Assembly (NCBI GenBank): GCA_025350055.1
Contig: JANXYK010000028.1
Location: 1-64,000, forward strand
From: Gammaproteobacteria bacterium
GTDB taxonomy: Bacteria; Pseudomonadota; Gammaproteobacteria; Steroidobacterales; Steroidobacteraceae
Direction: 5' to 3'
Length of the DNA stretch: 64,000 bases
Shown here: in pieces, positions 50,179 to 60,314 of the stretch
How positions within the stretch are numbered: the stretch's first letter is position 1
Layout of the letters: every line of letters starts with the position of its first letter
Notes under the pieces: generated by a model
Seen by the model: the letters and a program-made list of their open reading frames with translations, nothing else
Databases searched by the model: none
Told to the model about the DNA's origin: nothing
Translations under genes and position numbers: made by a program

Positions 50179-50199
50179 CGATCCACAGACTTATCCACA
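50179..50199 (+). promoter_or_regulatory. DnaA boxes at the priA start
   Basis: TTATCCACA at 50191-50199 is a perfect DnaA box that ends exactly before the proposed GTG start of priA. CGATCCACA at 50179-50187 is a weaker copy in the same direction, 12 bases upstream. Bound DnaA would cover the translation start region of priA. Confidence 0.6.
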
Positions 50200-52449
50200 G
50201 TGAACACCGAAATCTCCCACCCCTCCGAAGTGCTGAAGGTCGCGGTCGATTGCCCGTTGCGCGCACTACTCGACTACCTGCCACCCGAGGGGCGCGCGGC
50301 GGCCTCCGTGCCGCCCGGAATCCGCGTGCGCATACCCATGGGCCGGCGCGAAGCCGTGGGCATCGTGGTCGGGAGCGCAGCGCAGTCGGCGCTCGCAAAT
50401 GCCCGGCTGCGGCGCGTGGTATCGACGCTCGATGAGCAGCCACTGCTCGATGGCGCGCTGCTTGAGCTGCTGACCTGGACAGCGAGCTACTACCATCATC
50501 CGCCCGGCGAAGTGCTGTGCGCGGCGCTGCCCGCAGCATTGCGCGCCGGCGGCGCGGCCGAGGCCAGCGAAGAGTGGCTGCGGCTCAGCCAGAGCGGTCG
50601 CGAGGCGGCGGCTGCAGGCGAACCCAAGCGCTCGGCGAAGCTACGCGAATTGCTGCAGGCATTGGCGGGCGCAGGCGCGGGCCTTTCGGCCACGCAGCTC
50701 GCGGCTGCATCGCCGGGCTGGCGTCCACGCGCGCGCGCCCTGCTGGAGCGTGGCTACGCCACTCTTGAAGCGCTGACAGTCGGGGCCGCAACCCCAGCCG
50801 TGGCGCCGACATTGGCACGCGCCGACACGAGCGCGTGGCCAGCAGGTCCGGCCCTGAGCCCCGAGCAGGCGCAGGCGCTCGAGAGCATCGATGCCGAGTC
50901 GGGCCGCTTCGCTGCCTTTGTGCTGCAGGGAGCCACGGGCAGCGGCAAGACCGAGGTGTACCTGCGCCTGGTAGTGCGCGCGCTCGAGCGCGGCCGTAGC
51001 GCGCTGGTGCTGGTACCCGAGATCGGTCTCACGCCGCAGCTGCTGGAGCGCTTCCGCGAGCGTCTGCCAGTGCCGATGGCGGTGCTGCACTCCGCGCTCA
51101 AGGATGGCGAGCGACTGGCCGCGTGGCGCGCGGCGCGCGCGGGCACGGCGCGGGTGGTGATCGGCACGCGCTCGGCGGTGTTCGCGCCGATCCGCGATCT
51201 CGGGCTGATCGTGATCGACGAGGAGCACGATCATTCCTACAAGCAGCACGAGGGCGGTTGCCGCTACTCGGCGCGCGATGTCGCGGTGCGGCGCGCGCAG
51301 CAAGCCGGCGTGCCGGTAGTGCTCGGTTCCGCGACGCCTTCGCTCGAAACCCTGCAAAACGTGGCGCTGCACCGCTACCGTCAGCTGCCGCTGCCGCGGC
51401 GCGCCGACCAGGCCGCAGCGCCCAGCGTGGCGCTGATCGACCTGCGCGCGCACGCCGTGCACGCCGGGCTCGCAGGCCCCGTGATCCAGGCCATCGAACG
51501 GCACCTGAACAGCGATGGCCAGGTGCTGGTGTACCTGAACCGCCGCGGCTACGCGCCCACGCTGCTGTGCACCAGCTGCGGCTGGATCGCGCCCTGCACC
51601 GAGTGCGATGCGCGCCTGACCGTGCACCAGGGCGTGAAGCAGCTGCGCTGCCACTATTGCGGCGCGGCGCAACCGCTGCCGCAGCGCTGCGGGCGCTGTG
51701 GCTTCACTGTAAAGCCGGTCGGTCAGGGTACGGAGCGCGTCGCCGAAACGCTCGCGACGCTGTTTCCCGCCGCGCCGCAGGCGCGGCTCGATCGCGACAC
51801 GGTGCGCGACGCCGCCGACATCGATGCCGTGATGCGCTCGCTACTCGAGGGACGCGCGCGCATCCTGGTCGGCACGCAGATGGTGACCAAGGGCCATCAC
51901 TTTCCGGGCGTCTCGCTGGTGGCGGTGCTCAACGCCGACCAGGGTTTGTTCAGCACCGATTTTCGCGCCGCCGAACGCCTTGCCCAGACCATCATCCAGG
52001 TCGCCGGCCGCGCGGGGCGTGCACAGCGCACGGGCGAAGTGCTGATCCAGACGGCCTATCCCGAGCACCCCTTGCTGCAGAGCCTGCTCACGGGCGGCTA
52101 CGAGAGTTTTGCGGCCGACGCCTTGCGCGAGCGGGCCGCGGCGCGCTGGCCGCCCTTCAGCCGGCTGGCGCTGCTGCGTGCCTCTGCGCCGCTCGCGCCA
52201 CGGGCCATGGAGTTCCTCAACGACGCGCGCGCCTGTGCCGGCGACCATCCCGGCGCGCGGCTGCTGGGTCCGGTGCCCGCCGCGATGGCGCGCCGCGCCG
52301 GCCGCCACCACGCGCAGCTGCTGATCGAGCACGCCGGGCGCGGTGGGTTGCACCAGTTCCTCGATCAGTGGCTGCCGGCGATCGAAAAACTACCTTCGGC
52401 GCGCCGGGTGCGCTGGGCGCTGGATGTAGACCCGCTGGATATCCAGTAG
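50200..52449 (+). CDS. priA: Primosomal protein N' (PriA helicase)
   Basis: The 749-residue 3'-5' helicase reloads the replisome at stalled forks. Order: 3' DNA-binding domain, then the helicase with LQGATGSGKTEVYLRL (Walker A), VIDEEHDHSYK (DEEH box), GSATPSLE, a zinc-binding cluster of eight Cys (LLCTSCGWIAPCTECDAR, CHYCG, QRCGRCG), and GTQMVTKGHHFPGVSLV. QVAGRAGRA is helicase motif VI. The start is uncertain: GTG 50200 gives a short leader; ATG 50113 and GTG 50230 are in frame. The last fits the family N-terminus best. Confidence 0.95.
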   Translation: MNTEISHPSEVLKVAVDCPLRALLDYLPPEGRAAASVPPGIRVRIPMGRREAVGIVVGSAAQSALANARLRRVVSTLDEQPLLDGALLELLTWTASYYHHPPGEVLCAALPAALRAGGAAEASEEWLRLSQSGREAAAAGEPKRSAKLRELLQALAGAGAGLSATQLAAASPGWRPRARALLERGYATLEALTVGAATPAVAPTLARADTSAWPAGPALSPEQAQALESIDAESGRFAAFVLQGATGSGKTEVYLRLVVRALERGRSALVLVPEIGLTPQLLERFRERLPVPMAVLHSALKDGERLAAWRAARAGTARVVIGTRSAVFAPIRDLGLIVIDEEHDHSYKQHEGGCRYSARDVAVRRAQQAGVPVVLGSATPSLETLQNVALHRYRQLPLPRRADQAAAPSVALIDLRAHAVHAGLAGPVIQAIERHLNSDGQVLVYLNRRGYAPTLLCTSCGWIAPCTECDARLTVHQGVKQLRCHYCGAAQPLPQRCGRCGFTVKPVGQGTERVAETLATLFPAAPQARLDRDTVRDAADIDAVMRSLLEGRARILVGTQMVTKGHHFPGVSLVAVLNADQGLFSTDFRAAERLAQTIIQVAGRAGRAQRTGEVLIQTAYPEHPLLQSLLTGGYESFAADALRERAAARWPPFSRLALLRASAPLAPRAMEFLNDARACAGDHPGARLLGPVPAAMARRAGRHHAQLLIEHAGRGGLHQFLDQWLPAIEKLPSARRVRWALDVDPLDIQ

Positions 52450-52500
52450 CTGTCGCTTTTTGGGTAGACTGCGCGACCACTCCCGCCCCCAAGGAACGCG

Positions 52501-54258
52501 GTGAAAACCGAGCTCGAAGACCTGCTGGCGCAAGCCGTGAATGCGCTGCCCGAAGGCCTGCTGAGGTCGCCGGTGGAACGCGCCTGGATCAACGTCGAGC
52601 GCGCCCGCGATGCGCAGCACGGCGACTACGCCTGCAACATCGCCATGCGCCTCGCCAAGCTCGCCAGCGTCAAACCACGCGAGCTCGCGGCGGCCATCGT
52701 TGCGGCGCTGCCGGCCAGCCCCCTGCTCGAGCGCAGCGAAGTCGCGGGCGCGGGCTTCATCAATTTCTACCTGGCGCGCGCTGCGCACGGCAATGCACTG
52801 CGGCGCGTGTTCAGCGAAGGCGAACGCTACGGCTGCAGCAGCGCGGCTGCAGGGCTGCCGGTGATGGTGGAATTCGTCTCTGCGAACCCCACCGGTCCGC
52901 TGCACGTGGGCCACGGTCGCCAGGCCGCCTATGGCGCCACGCTCGCCAACCTGCTGCGCGCGATCGGCCATCGCGTGCACCGCGAGTACTACATCAACGA
53001 TGCCGGCCGCCAGGTCGACATCATGACCGTCAGCGTGTGGGTGCGTTACCTGCAGGCCGCCGGCGTCGATGTGCCGTTTCCGCAAAATGGCTATCGCGCC
53101 GATTACGTGCAGCCCATCGCCACGAAACTGCGAGCTGTAAAAGGTGCGACGCTCGAGCGTGCGGCCGCCGATGTCGTGCGCGATCTGCCGGCCGATGCGC
53201 CCGAGGGCGACAAGGAACAATACGTCGACGCGCTGATCGCGCGCATGCGCGCGCTGATCGGCGCAGCGAACTACGAGGCCGTGCTCGAGCTGTCGCTCGA
53301 GGCGATGCTGGCCGACATCCGCGCTGATCTGGCCGAGTTTGGAGTCGAGTTCGAACATTGGGCCTCGGAGCGCGCGATGGCGCGTTCAGGTGCCGTCGAG
53401 CGCGCGCTCGCGCGGCTGAGCGCGCAGGGCAATACCTATGAGAAGGATGGCGCGCTGTGGCTGCGCGCCAGCGCCCATGGCGACAGCGAGGATCGCGTGC
53501 TGGTGCGCGCCAACGGCCAGCAGACATACTTTTCCCCCGACATCGCCTATCACCTCGACAAGCGCGCGCGCGGCTTCGAGAAGCTGATCGATGTCTGGGG
53601 CGCTGATCACCACGGCTACATCGCGCGCATGCGCGGTGCGCTGATGGCGCTGGGTGAATCGGCTGATTGCCTCGAGGTGTGCCTGATCCAGTTCGTCAGT
53701 CTGTTCCGCGGCGGCGAGAAGGTGGCGATGGGCAAGCGCGACGGGCAGTTCGTCACGCTGCGCCAGCTGCGTGAGGAAGTCGGCAATGATGCCTGCCGCC
53801 TGTTCTACCTGATGCGCAGCCACGATCAGCCGCTCGATTTCGACCTGGAGCTGGCCAAGTCGCGCAACAATGACAACCCGGTGTACTACATCCAGTACGC
53901 GCACGCGCGTGTGGCCAGCGTGATGAAGCAGCTGGCCTCGCGTGACCTGGCTTTCGATCAGGCACAGGCGCTGGCCTCGCTGGCGCTGCTCGAGAGCGTG
54001 CAGGAGACCGCGGTGCTCACGGCGCTCGCGCGCTTTCCGGAAGTGATCGCGCAGGCGGCCGGCAATCGCACGCCGCACACGCTGGTGCATTACCTGCGCG
54101 AGCTCGCGCAGCATTTCCACACCTGGTACAACGCCTCCACCTTCATCGTCGATGACGCCGCCACGCGCTCGGCACGCCTCGGGCTGGCGCTGGGCGCGCA
54201 GCAGGTACTGCGCAACGGACTTGCGCTGCTCGGCGTCAGCGCGCCGGAGAGCATGTGA
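52501..54258 (+). CDS. argS: Arginyl-tRNA synthetase
   Basis: The 585-residue class I synthetase starts at GTG 52501 behind AAGGA. The HIGH-like motif is HVGHGRQAAYG after SANPTGPL. The KMSKS-like loop reads VAMGKRDGQFVTLRQL, of the Lys-rich ArgRS subtype. The anticodon-binding C-terminus ends NGLALLGVSAPESM. It lies 51 bases after priA and overlaps the SPOR gene by four bases (GTGA), as in many gammaproteobacteria. Confidence 0.96.
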   Translation: MKTELEDLLAQAVNALPEGLLRSPVERAWINVERARDAQHGDYACNIAMRLAKLASVKPRELAAAIVAALPASPLLERSEVAGAGFINFYLARAAHGNALRRVFSEGERYGCSSAAAGLPVMVEFVSANPTGPLHVGHGRQAAYGATLANLLRAIGHRVHREYYINDAGRQVDIMTVSVWVRYLQAAGVDVPFPQNGYRADYVQPIATKLRAVKGATLERAAADVVRDLPADAPEGDKEQYVDALIARMRALIGAANYEAVLELSLEAMLADIRADLAEFGVEFEHWASERAMARSGAVERALARLSAQGNTYEKDGALWLRASAHGDSEDRVLVRANGQQTYFSPDIAYHLDKRARGFEKLIDVWGADHHGYIARMRGALMALGESADCLEVCLIQFVSLFRGGEKVAMGKRDGQFVTLRQLREEVGNDACRLFYLMRSHDQPLDFDLELAKSRNNDNPVYYIQYAHARVASVMKQLASRDLAFDQAQALASLALLESVQETAVLTALARFPEVIAQAAGNRTPHTLVHYLRELAQHFHTWYNASTFIVDDAATRSARLGLALGAQQVLRNGLALLGVSAPESM

Positions 54259-54869
54259 GCAACCGCCGCCTCACGGCACGCGACTACAAGAGCGTGAGCC
54301 GCGGCGGCATCGATTGGCACCGCTGGCGTGAGCTGGGCATCGGCCTCGGAATTGGCTTGCTGGTCGCACTGGTGGTCTATGTGAGCGACCATCGCGGCAG
54401 CGACCCGAGCAGCGAATCGGCGCCTGGCGCGCGTCACACGGTTGGCAACAATGCTGCGCACTCGGCGGCCGGCAATGCGGCCGCCAACAGCCCGGGCGGC
54501 ACAGCGCGCGCTGGCGGCGCGATCGACAGCGATACCGAATATTCCTTCTACGACAAGCTGCCCAGCTACGAAGTCGTGGTGCCGGAGAAAGAGCGCGGCC
54601 GGCGCGTGGATGCCGCGGCGCGCGTCGAACAGCCGGGCACCTACTTCCTGCAGGTCGGTTCCTATCGCAGCGAGACCGAGGCCGAGCGCGTACGAGCGCA
54701 GCTCGCGCGCCAGGACATCAGCGCCAGCGTGCAGCGCGTGCAGCTCGACAGCGATGTGTGGTTTCGCACCCGCATCGGCCCGCTCAAGGATCTCGACCAG
54801 CTCAACCGGCTGCGCCAGCGCCTGCAGGCGGCGGATTTCGATTCACTGGTGGTGCGCGTCACGGAATGA
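54255..54869 (+). CDS. FtsN-like SPOR-domain membrane protein
   Basis: The 204-residue protein has a basic cytoplasmic N-terminus (RRLTARDYKSVSRGG), one membrane helix (GIGLGIGLLVALVVYVS), a disordered Ala/Gly/Ser-rich linker and a C-terminal SPOR domain (YFLQVGSYRSETEAERVRAQ, then RTRIGPLKDLDQLNRLRQRL). The order matches the FtsN-like SPOR protein that follows argS in related genomes. It should bind denuded septal glycan and take part in division. It starts at GTG 54255, overlapping argS. Confidence 0.92.
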   Translation: MSNRRLTARDYKSVSRGGIDWHRWRELGIGLGIGLLVALVVYVSDHRGSDPSSESAPGARHTVGNNAAHSAAGNAAANSPGGTARAGGAIDSDTEYSFYDKLPSYEVVVPEKERGRRVDAAARVEQPGTYFLQVGSYRSETEAERVRAQLARQDISASVQRVQLDSDVWFRTRIGPLKDLDQLNRLRQRLQAADFDSLVVRVTE

Positions 54870-54872
54870 TGC

Positions 54873-56255
54873 ATGGACACTGCGCTCCTCAATGCGCTGC
54901 GCGCGCAGCTCGGGCCCGAAGCGGTGGCGCTGGGCACCGATATCGGTGCACGTCATCACGGCGACTGGTCGGGTCATGATCGTTGCGCGCCGGTGGCGCT
55001 GCTGCGGCCGCGCTCCACAGCTCAAGTCGCTACTTGCCTCAAGCTCTGCAATGAGTACGCGCAGCCCATCGTCGTGCAGGGCGGGCTCACCGGTCTCGCG
55101 GGCGGCGCCACACCGCGCGAGGGCGAACTGGCGCTCTCGCTCGAGCGCCTGAAGGGCGTCGAGTCGCTCGATGTCGCCGGCGCCACGATGATTGCCGCGG
55201 CCGGCACACCGCTCGCGCTGCTGCATGAAGCCGCCGCCGCGCAGGGCATGCAGTTCGCGCTCGATCTTGCGGCCCGCGGCTCCTGCAGTATCGGCGGCAA
55301 CATCTCCACCAATGCCGGCGGCATTCGCGTGATCCGCTATGGCATGGCACGCGAGCAAGTGCTGGGGCTCGAAGCGGTGCTGGCCGACGGCACGGTGCTC
55401 AGTTCCATGAACACCATGCTGAAGAACAACGCCGGCTACGATCTCAAGCAGCTGTTCATCGGCACGGAAGGCACCCTCGGCATCGTCACGCGCGCGGTGC
55501 TGCGACTGCATCCTGCGCCCTGCGAGCGCCACACCGCGTTTGTCGCGCTGGATTCCTTTGCCGCGCTGGTGAGCCTGCTGGGCGAATGCCGGCGCCTCTA
55601 TGGCGGCCAGCTCGCTGCTTTTGAAGTGATGTGGTCGGATTACTACGAATTCGCCGCGCGCCATGTGATGACAGGCGCCAGGCCTTTCGCCGAACGACAT
55701 GCGCTGTATGCGCTGATCGAACTGGAATCCTTCGAGCCCGGCAAGGATGCGGGCCGACTCGAGAGCGGACTCGCAACGCTGCTCGAACGCGGCATCATCG
55801 TGGATGGCGTGGTCGCGCAATCGCTCGAAGACAGCCACCGCCTGTGGCGGGTGCGCGATGCCGCAGGTGAGCTGATGGTGCACATTCCGCACGCGCTCTC
55901 CTACGACATCTCGCTGCCGCTGTCGGCGACCGAGCTGTATCTCGAACAGCTGCTGCCTGCGATCGTGCCGCTGACGGGCAATGTGCCAGCTTTGCTGTTC
56001 GGTCACCTGGGCGATGGCAACATCCACCTGATGGTCGCTCCACGCGACCCGGCAGTGGAAATGCAACTCAATGACATCGTCTACGGTGCGCTGCGCGGCT
56101 TCGGTTCCGTGGCCGCCGAGCACGGCATCGGCACCGTCAAGCGCGCCTACCTCGGCAATTCGCGCAACGAAGCGGAGCTCGCACTGATGCGCCAGCTCAA
56201 ACGCTGCCTGGATCCGCAGCAGATCCTGAACCCGGGCCGGGTGATCCTGGCCTGA
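54873..56255 (+). CDS. FAD-binding oxidoreductase (D-2-hydroxyglutarate/glycolate dehydrogenase type)
   Basis: The 460-residue flavoprotein has the PCMH FAD domain (QPIVVQGGLTGLAGGATP, CSIGGNISTNAGGIRVIRYG) and a C-terminal metal site (LFGHLGDGNIHLMV, GSVAAEHGIGTVKRAYLGNS). This matches enzymes that oxidise D-2-hydroxyacids such as D-2-hydroxyglutarate or D-lactate. The substrate is not certain. It begins four bases after the SPOR stop. Confidence 0.9.
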   Translation: MDTALLNALRAQLGPEAVALGTDIGARHHGDWSGHDRCAPVALLRPRSTAQVATCLKLCNEYAQPIVVQGGLTGLAGGATPREGELALSLERLKGVESLDVAGATMIAAAGTPLALLHEAAAAQGMQFALDLAARGSCSIGGNISTNAGGIRVIRYGMAREQVLGLEAVLADGTVLSSMNTMLKNNAGYDLKQLFIGTEGTLGIVTRAVLRLHPAPCERHTAFVALDSFAALVSLLGECRRLYGGQLAAFEVMWSDYYEFAARHVMTGARPFAERHALYALIELESFEPGKDAGRLESGLATLLERGIIVDGVVAQSLEDSHRLWRVRDAAGELMVHIPHALSYDISLPLSATELYLEQLLPAIVPLTGNVPALLFGHLGDGNIHLMVAPRDPAVEMQLNDIVYGALRGFGSVAAEHGIGTVKRAYLGNSRNEAELALMRQLKRCLDPQQILNPGRVILA

Positions 56256-56341
56256 CGACGGCGGCCGGCTGGCCGGCCTGGCAGCGCGAACCGCGTCAAC
56301 GCGCGGGCGCCTGGAGCGTTCAGGGCAGGCAGAGGACATTT

Positions 56342-57772
56342 ATGACCCCAGCCGCCATAGCAGCCAACCGTTTCGGCATCGGAATGCGCGGCGATGCCAC
56401 GCCCGCAGCCGATCCGGTAGCCGCGCTGCACCAGGAGCTGTCGCAATTCCAGCCGCGGCCCGCTGCGCTCGCCTCGGTGCCCAATCGCAAGGCGGCTGCC
56501 GAGGCGCTGGAACAGCTGCGCATGGCCACACGCGAGTCGAAGCAGTCGGCGTCGAGCGCCGCGCCTGGGCCCGCTGGCGCAGCGGGCAACGACACGGCGC
56601 GCGGCGCGGCGCGCCACGAAGTGCGCGACCTCTACATTGACAGCGTCGGCGCGCGCGTCAACGCTGCGCTGCAGACCCCTACGCCATGGCTCGAACGGCT
56701 GGTGCATTTCTGGTCCAACCATTTTGCGGTGTCGGTGGACAAGCAGCCGGTGCTGGCCTTCGCGGGACTGCTGGAGTTCGAGGCCATACGTCCGCAGCTG
56801 CTCGGGCGCTTCGCCGACATGCTCATTGCGGTCGAACATCACCCGGCAATGCTGCTGTACCTCGACCAGGCGCAGTCCATTGGTCAGGATAGTGTCGTGG
56901 GACAGCGTCGCAGCGACTACGGCGCGAAACAGCACGGCCTGAATGAAAACCTGGCACGCGAGATCCTCGAACTGCATACGCTCGGCGTGCGCTCGGGCTA
57001 CAGCCAGAACGATGTCACCGAACTGGCGCGCGCGCTGACGGGCTGGACCGTCGCGGGCCTGGGCGGCAACCGTCGCCGCCGCCGCGGTTTCTTCGCTGCC
57101 GAACCCGCACCCGGCGAAGCCTTTTTCCGCGAGCCGCAACATGAGCCCGGCGCGCGGCAGATCCTGGGCAAACGCTATGCCTCATCGGGTGCCCGCCAAT
57201 CAAAGGCCGTGCTCGCCGATCTCGCACGCCACCGCGCGACCGCGCAGCACATCGCCACCAAACTGGCGCAGCACTTTGCCGGCGACTCGCCCTCGAGCGA
57301 GCTCGTCGCACGACTCAGCCATACCTTTCTGGAAACCGATGGCGACCTGCCGCAGCTCTATCGCACACTGCTCGAGGCACCAGAGTGCTGGAACAGTGCG
57401 GCGCTCAAGTTCAAATCACCCTGGGACTGGTCACTCTCTGCATTGCGCTCGATCAACCTCGACAACGTCGAAGCCAAGGCCGCAGCCGGATTGCTGCTGG
57501 AACTCGGGCAAGCCGTATGGAAGCCCGGCTCACCGGCTGGCTACGATGATCTCGCGGCCAGCTGGGCTGCGCCCGACGCACTGGTGCGTCGCGTGGAGGC
57601 CGGTCAGCGCATCGCACAACGTGCGCCGCGCGGCCTCGATGCACGCGCGCTGGCCGCGCAGGTGTTGCCCGGCGGCGTGAGCGAGAGCACCTCTAAAGTG
57701 CTGTCGCAGGCCGAGAGCGGCCCACAGGCACTGGCATTGCTGTGGGCCAGCCCGGAGTTCATGCGCCGATGA
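56342..57772 (+). CDS. DUF1800 family protein
   Basis: The 476-residue protein contains HFWSNHFAVSV, NENLAREILELHTLGV and SQNDVTELARALTGWTV, which define the DUF1800 family; no signal peptide is seen. DUF1800 genes usually sit just before a DUF1501 gene, as here, and the pair's function is unknown. It is 86 bases after the oxidoreductase and overlaps the DUF1501 gene by four bases (ATGA). Confidence 0.92.
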   Translation: MTPAAIAANRFGIGMRGDATPAADPVAALHQELSQFQPRPAALASVPNRKAAAEALEQLRMATRESKQSASSAAPGPAGAAGNDTARGAARHEVRDLYIDSVGARVNAALQTPTPWLERLVHFWSNHFAVSVDKQPVLAFAGLLEFEAIRPQLLGRFADMLIAVEHHPAMLLYLDQAQSIGQDSVVGQRRSDYGAKQHGLNENLAREILELHTLGVRSGYSQNDVTELARALTGWTVAGLGGNRRRRRGFFAAEPAPGEAFFREPQHEPGARQILGKRYASSGARQSKAVLADLARHRATAQHIATKLAQHFAGDSPSSELVARLSHTFLETDGDLPQLYRTLLEAPECWNSAALKFKSPWDWSLSALRSINLDNVEAKAAAGLLLELGQAVWKPGSPAGYDDLAASWAAPDALVRRVEAGQRIAQRAPRGLDARALAAQVLPGGVSESTSKVLSQAESGPQALALLWASPEFMRR

Positions 57773-58920
57773 GTACGCACACGCGCCGCCAGTTCATCGC
57801 CGGTTCCTTGCTCGCCGCGGCCAGCACGTCAATGCCGCGCCTGCTGCTCGCCGCCGCGGATACCGCGCGGCGCTTCGTATTCATCATCCAGCGCGGCGCG
57901 GCCGATGGCCTGGCCACCATCATGCCGACCGGTGACCCTGAGCTGCCACGGCTGCGCGCCGCACTGATCGCCGAGGGCGGCACACGGCTCGATTCGATGT
58001 TCACGGCGCACCCGGCGCTGGTTGCCATCAGCGACCTGTACCAGCAGCGCGAAGCCCTGTTCGCGCATGCGATCGCCACGCCCTATCGCGATCGCTCGCA
58101 TTTCGATGCGCAGAACGTGCTCGAGACCGGCGGACCTAAGCCCTATCACCTGAACGACGGCTGGCTCAATCGCCTGCTGACCCTGCTGCCGAAATCCGCA
58201 GCGCAGGCGATTGCGCTCTCGGCGACGATTCCGGTCGCACTGCGCGGTGCCGTCGAAGTCGGCTCCTACGCGCCCTCGAATCTGCCCGAAGCGCGCGAGG
58301 ATCTGAAGTCGCGCGTCGCGATGCTGTATGAATCAGACCCGATGCTGCACGAGCTGTGGCAGCAGGCGCAGGCCACGCAGGCAATGGCGGGCGATAGTGC
58401 CGGCGGCAAGCGCGACCCCGCCGCGCTCGGCACGCTCGCGGCGCGCATGCTCGGTGGCGACGGCTCGGCACGTGTGGCGATGATCGAGACGCTTGGCTGG
58501 GATACGCACTTCGGGCAGGCCGGCCGCCTGGCCAATGAACTCAAGGGACTCGATGCACTGATCGGCGCATTGCGCGCCGGCCTCGGCGATCAGTGGCGAC
58601 AGACGATCGTGCTGGTGGCCACCGAGTTCGGCCGCACCGCTGCGGCGAACGGCACCGGCGGCACGGATCACGGCACCGCCTCGGCCGCGATGCTGCTCGG
58701 CGGCGCCGTGCAGGGCGGGCGCGTGATCGCCGACTGGCCGGGCCTGGCCGCCAACCGTCTCTATGAGGGGCGTGACCTGCGCGCCACGATGTCGCTGGAC
58801 AGTTTTATCGCAGGTGCGCTCGCCGAGCACTACCAGCTGGATGCCGCGCGCGTCGCCACGCGCTTGTTCCCGCAAGTGCCGCTGCCCAGCGCACCGGTCA
58901 GCGGGCTGATACGCGCCTGA
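57769..58920 (+). CDS. DUF1501 family Tat-exported protein
   Basis: The 383-residue precursor has a twin-arginine signal (MSTHTRRQFIAGSLLAAAS). DUF1501 motifs follow: RRFVFIIQRGAADGLATIMP, DRSHFDAQNVLETGG and the C-terminal ATEFGRTAAANGTGGTDHG. The family is related to sulfatase/phosphatase-like folds. The ATG overlaps the DUF1800 stop. DUF1501/DUF1800 pairs are thought to act in the periplasm, but their substrate is unknown. Confidence 0.92.
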   Translation: MSTHTRRQFIAGSLLAAASTSMPRLLLAAADTARRFVFIIQRGAADGLATIMPTGDPELPRLRAALIAEGGTRLDSMFTAHPALVAISDLYQQREALFAHAIATPYRDRSHFDAQNVLETGGPKPYHLNDGWLNRLLTLLPKSAAQAIALSATIPVALRGAVEVGSYAPSNLPEAREDLKSRVAMLYESDPMLHELWQQAQATQAMAGDSAGGKRDPAALGTLAARMLGGDGSARVAMIETLGWDTHFGQAGRLANELKGLDALIGALRAGLGDQWRQTIVLVATEFGRTAAANGTGGTDHGTASAAMLLGGAVQGGRVIADWPGLAANRLYEGRDLRATMSLDSFIAGALAEHYQLDAARVATRLFPQVPLPSAPVSGLIRA

Positions 58921-58961
58921 CAGGCAGGCCTGCGATCAGCGCGTGGGGCCGCGTGCGCGCC

Positions 58962-60310
<1,349 letters not shown>

Positions 60311-60314
<4 letters not shown>

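Noticed and set aside
54843-56339. Minus-strand frame of 498 codons opposite the FAD oxidoreductase
   Set aside because: The plus strand has full FAD-domain motifs; the antisense translation has low-complexity composition.
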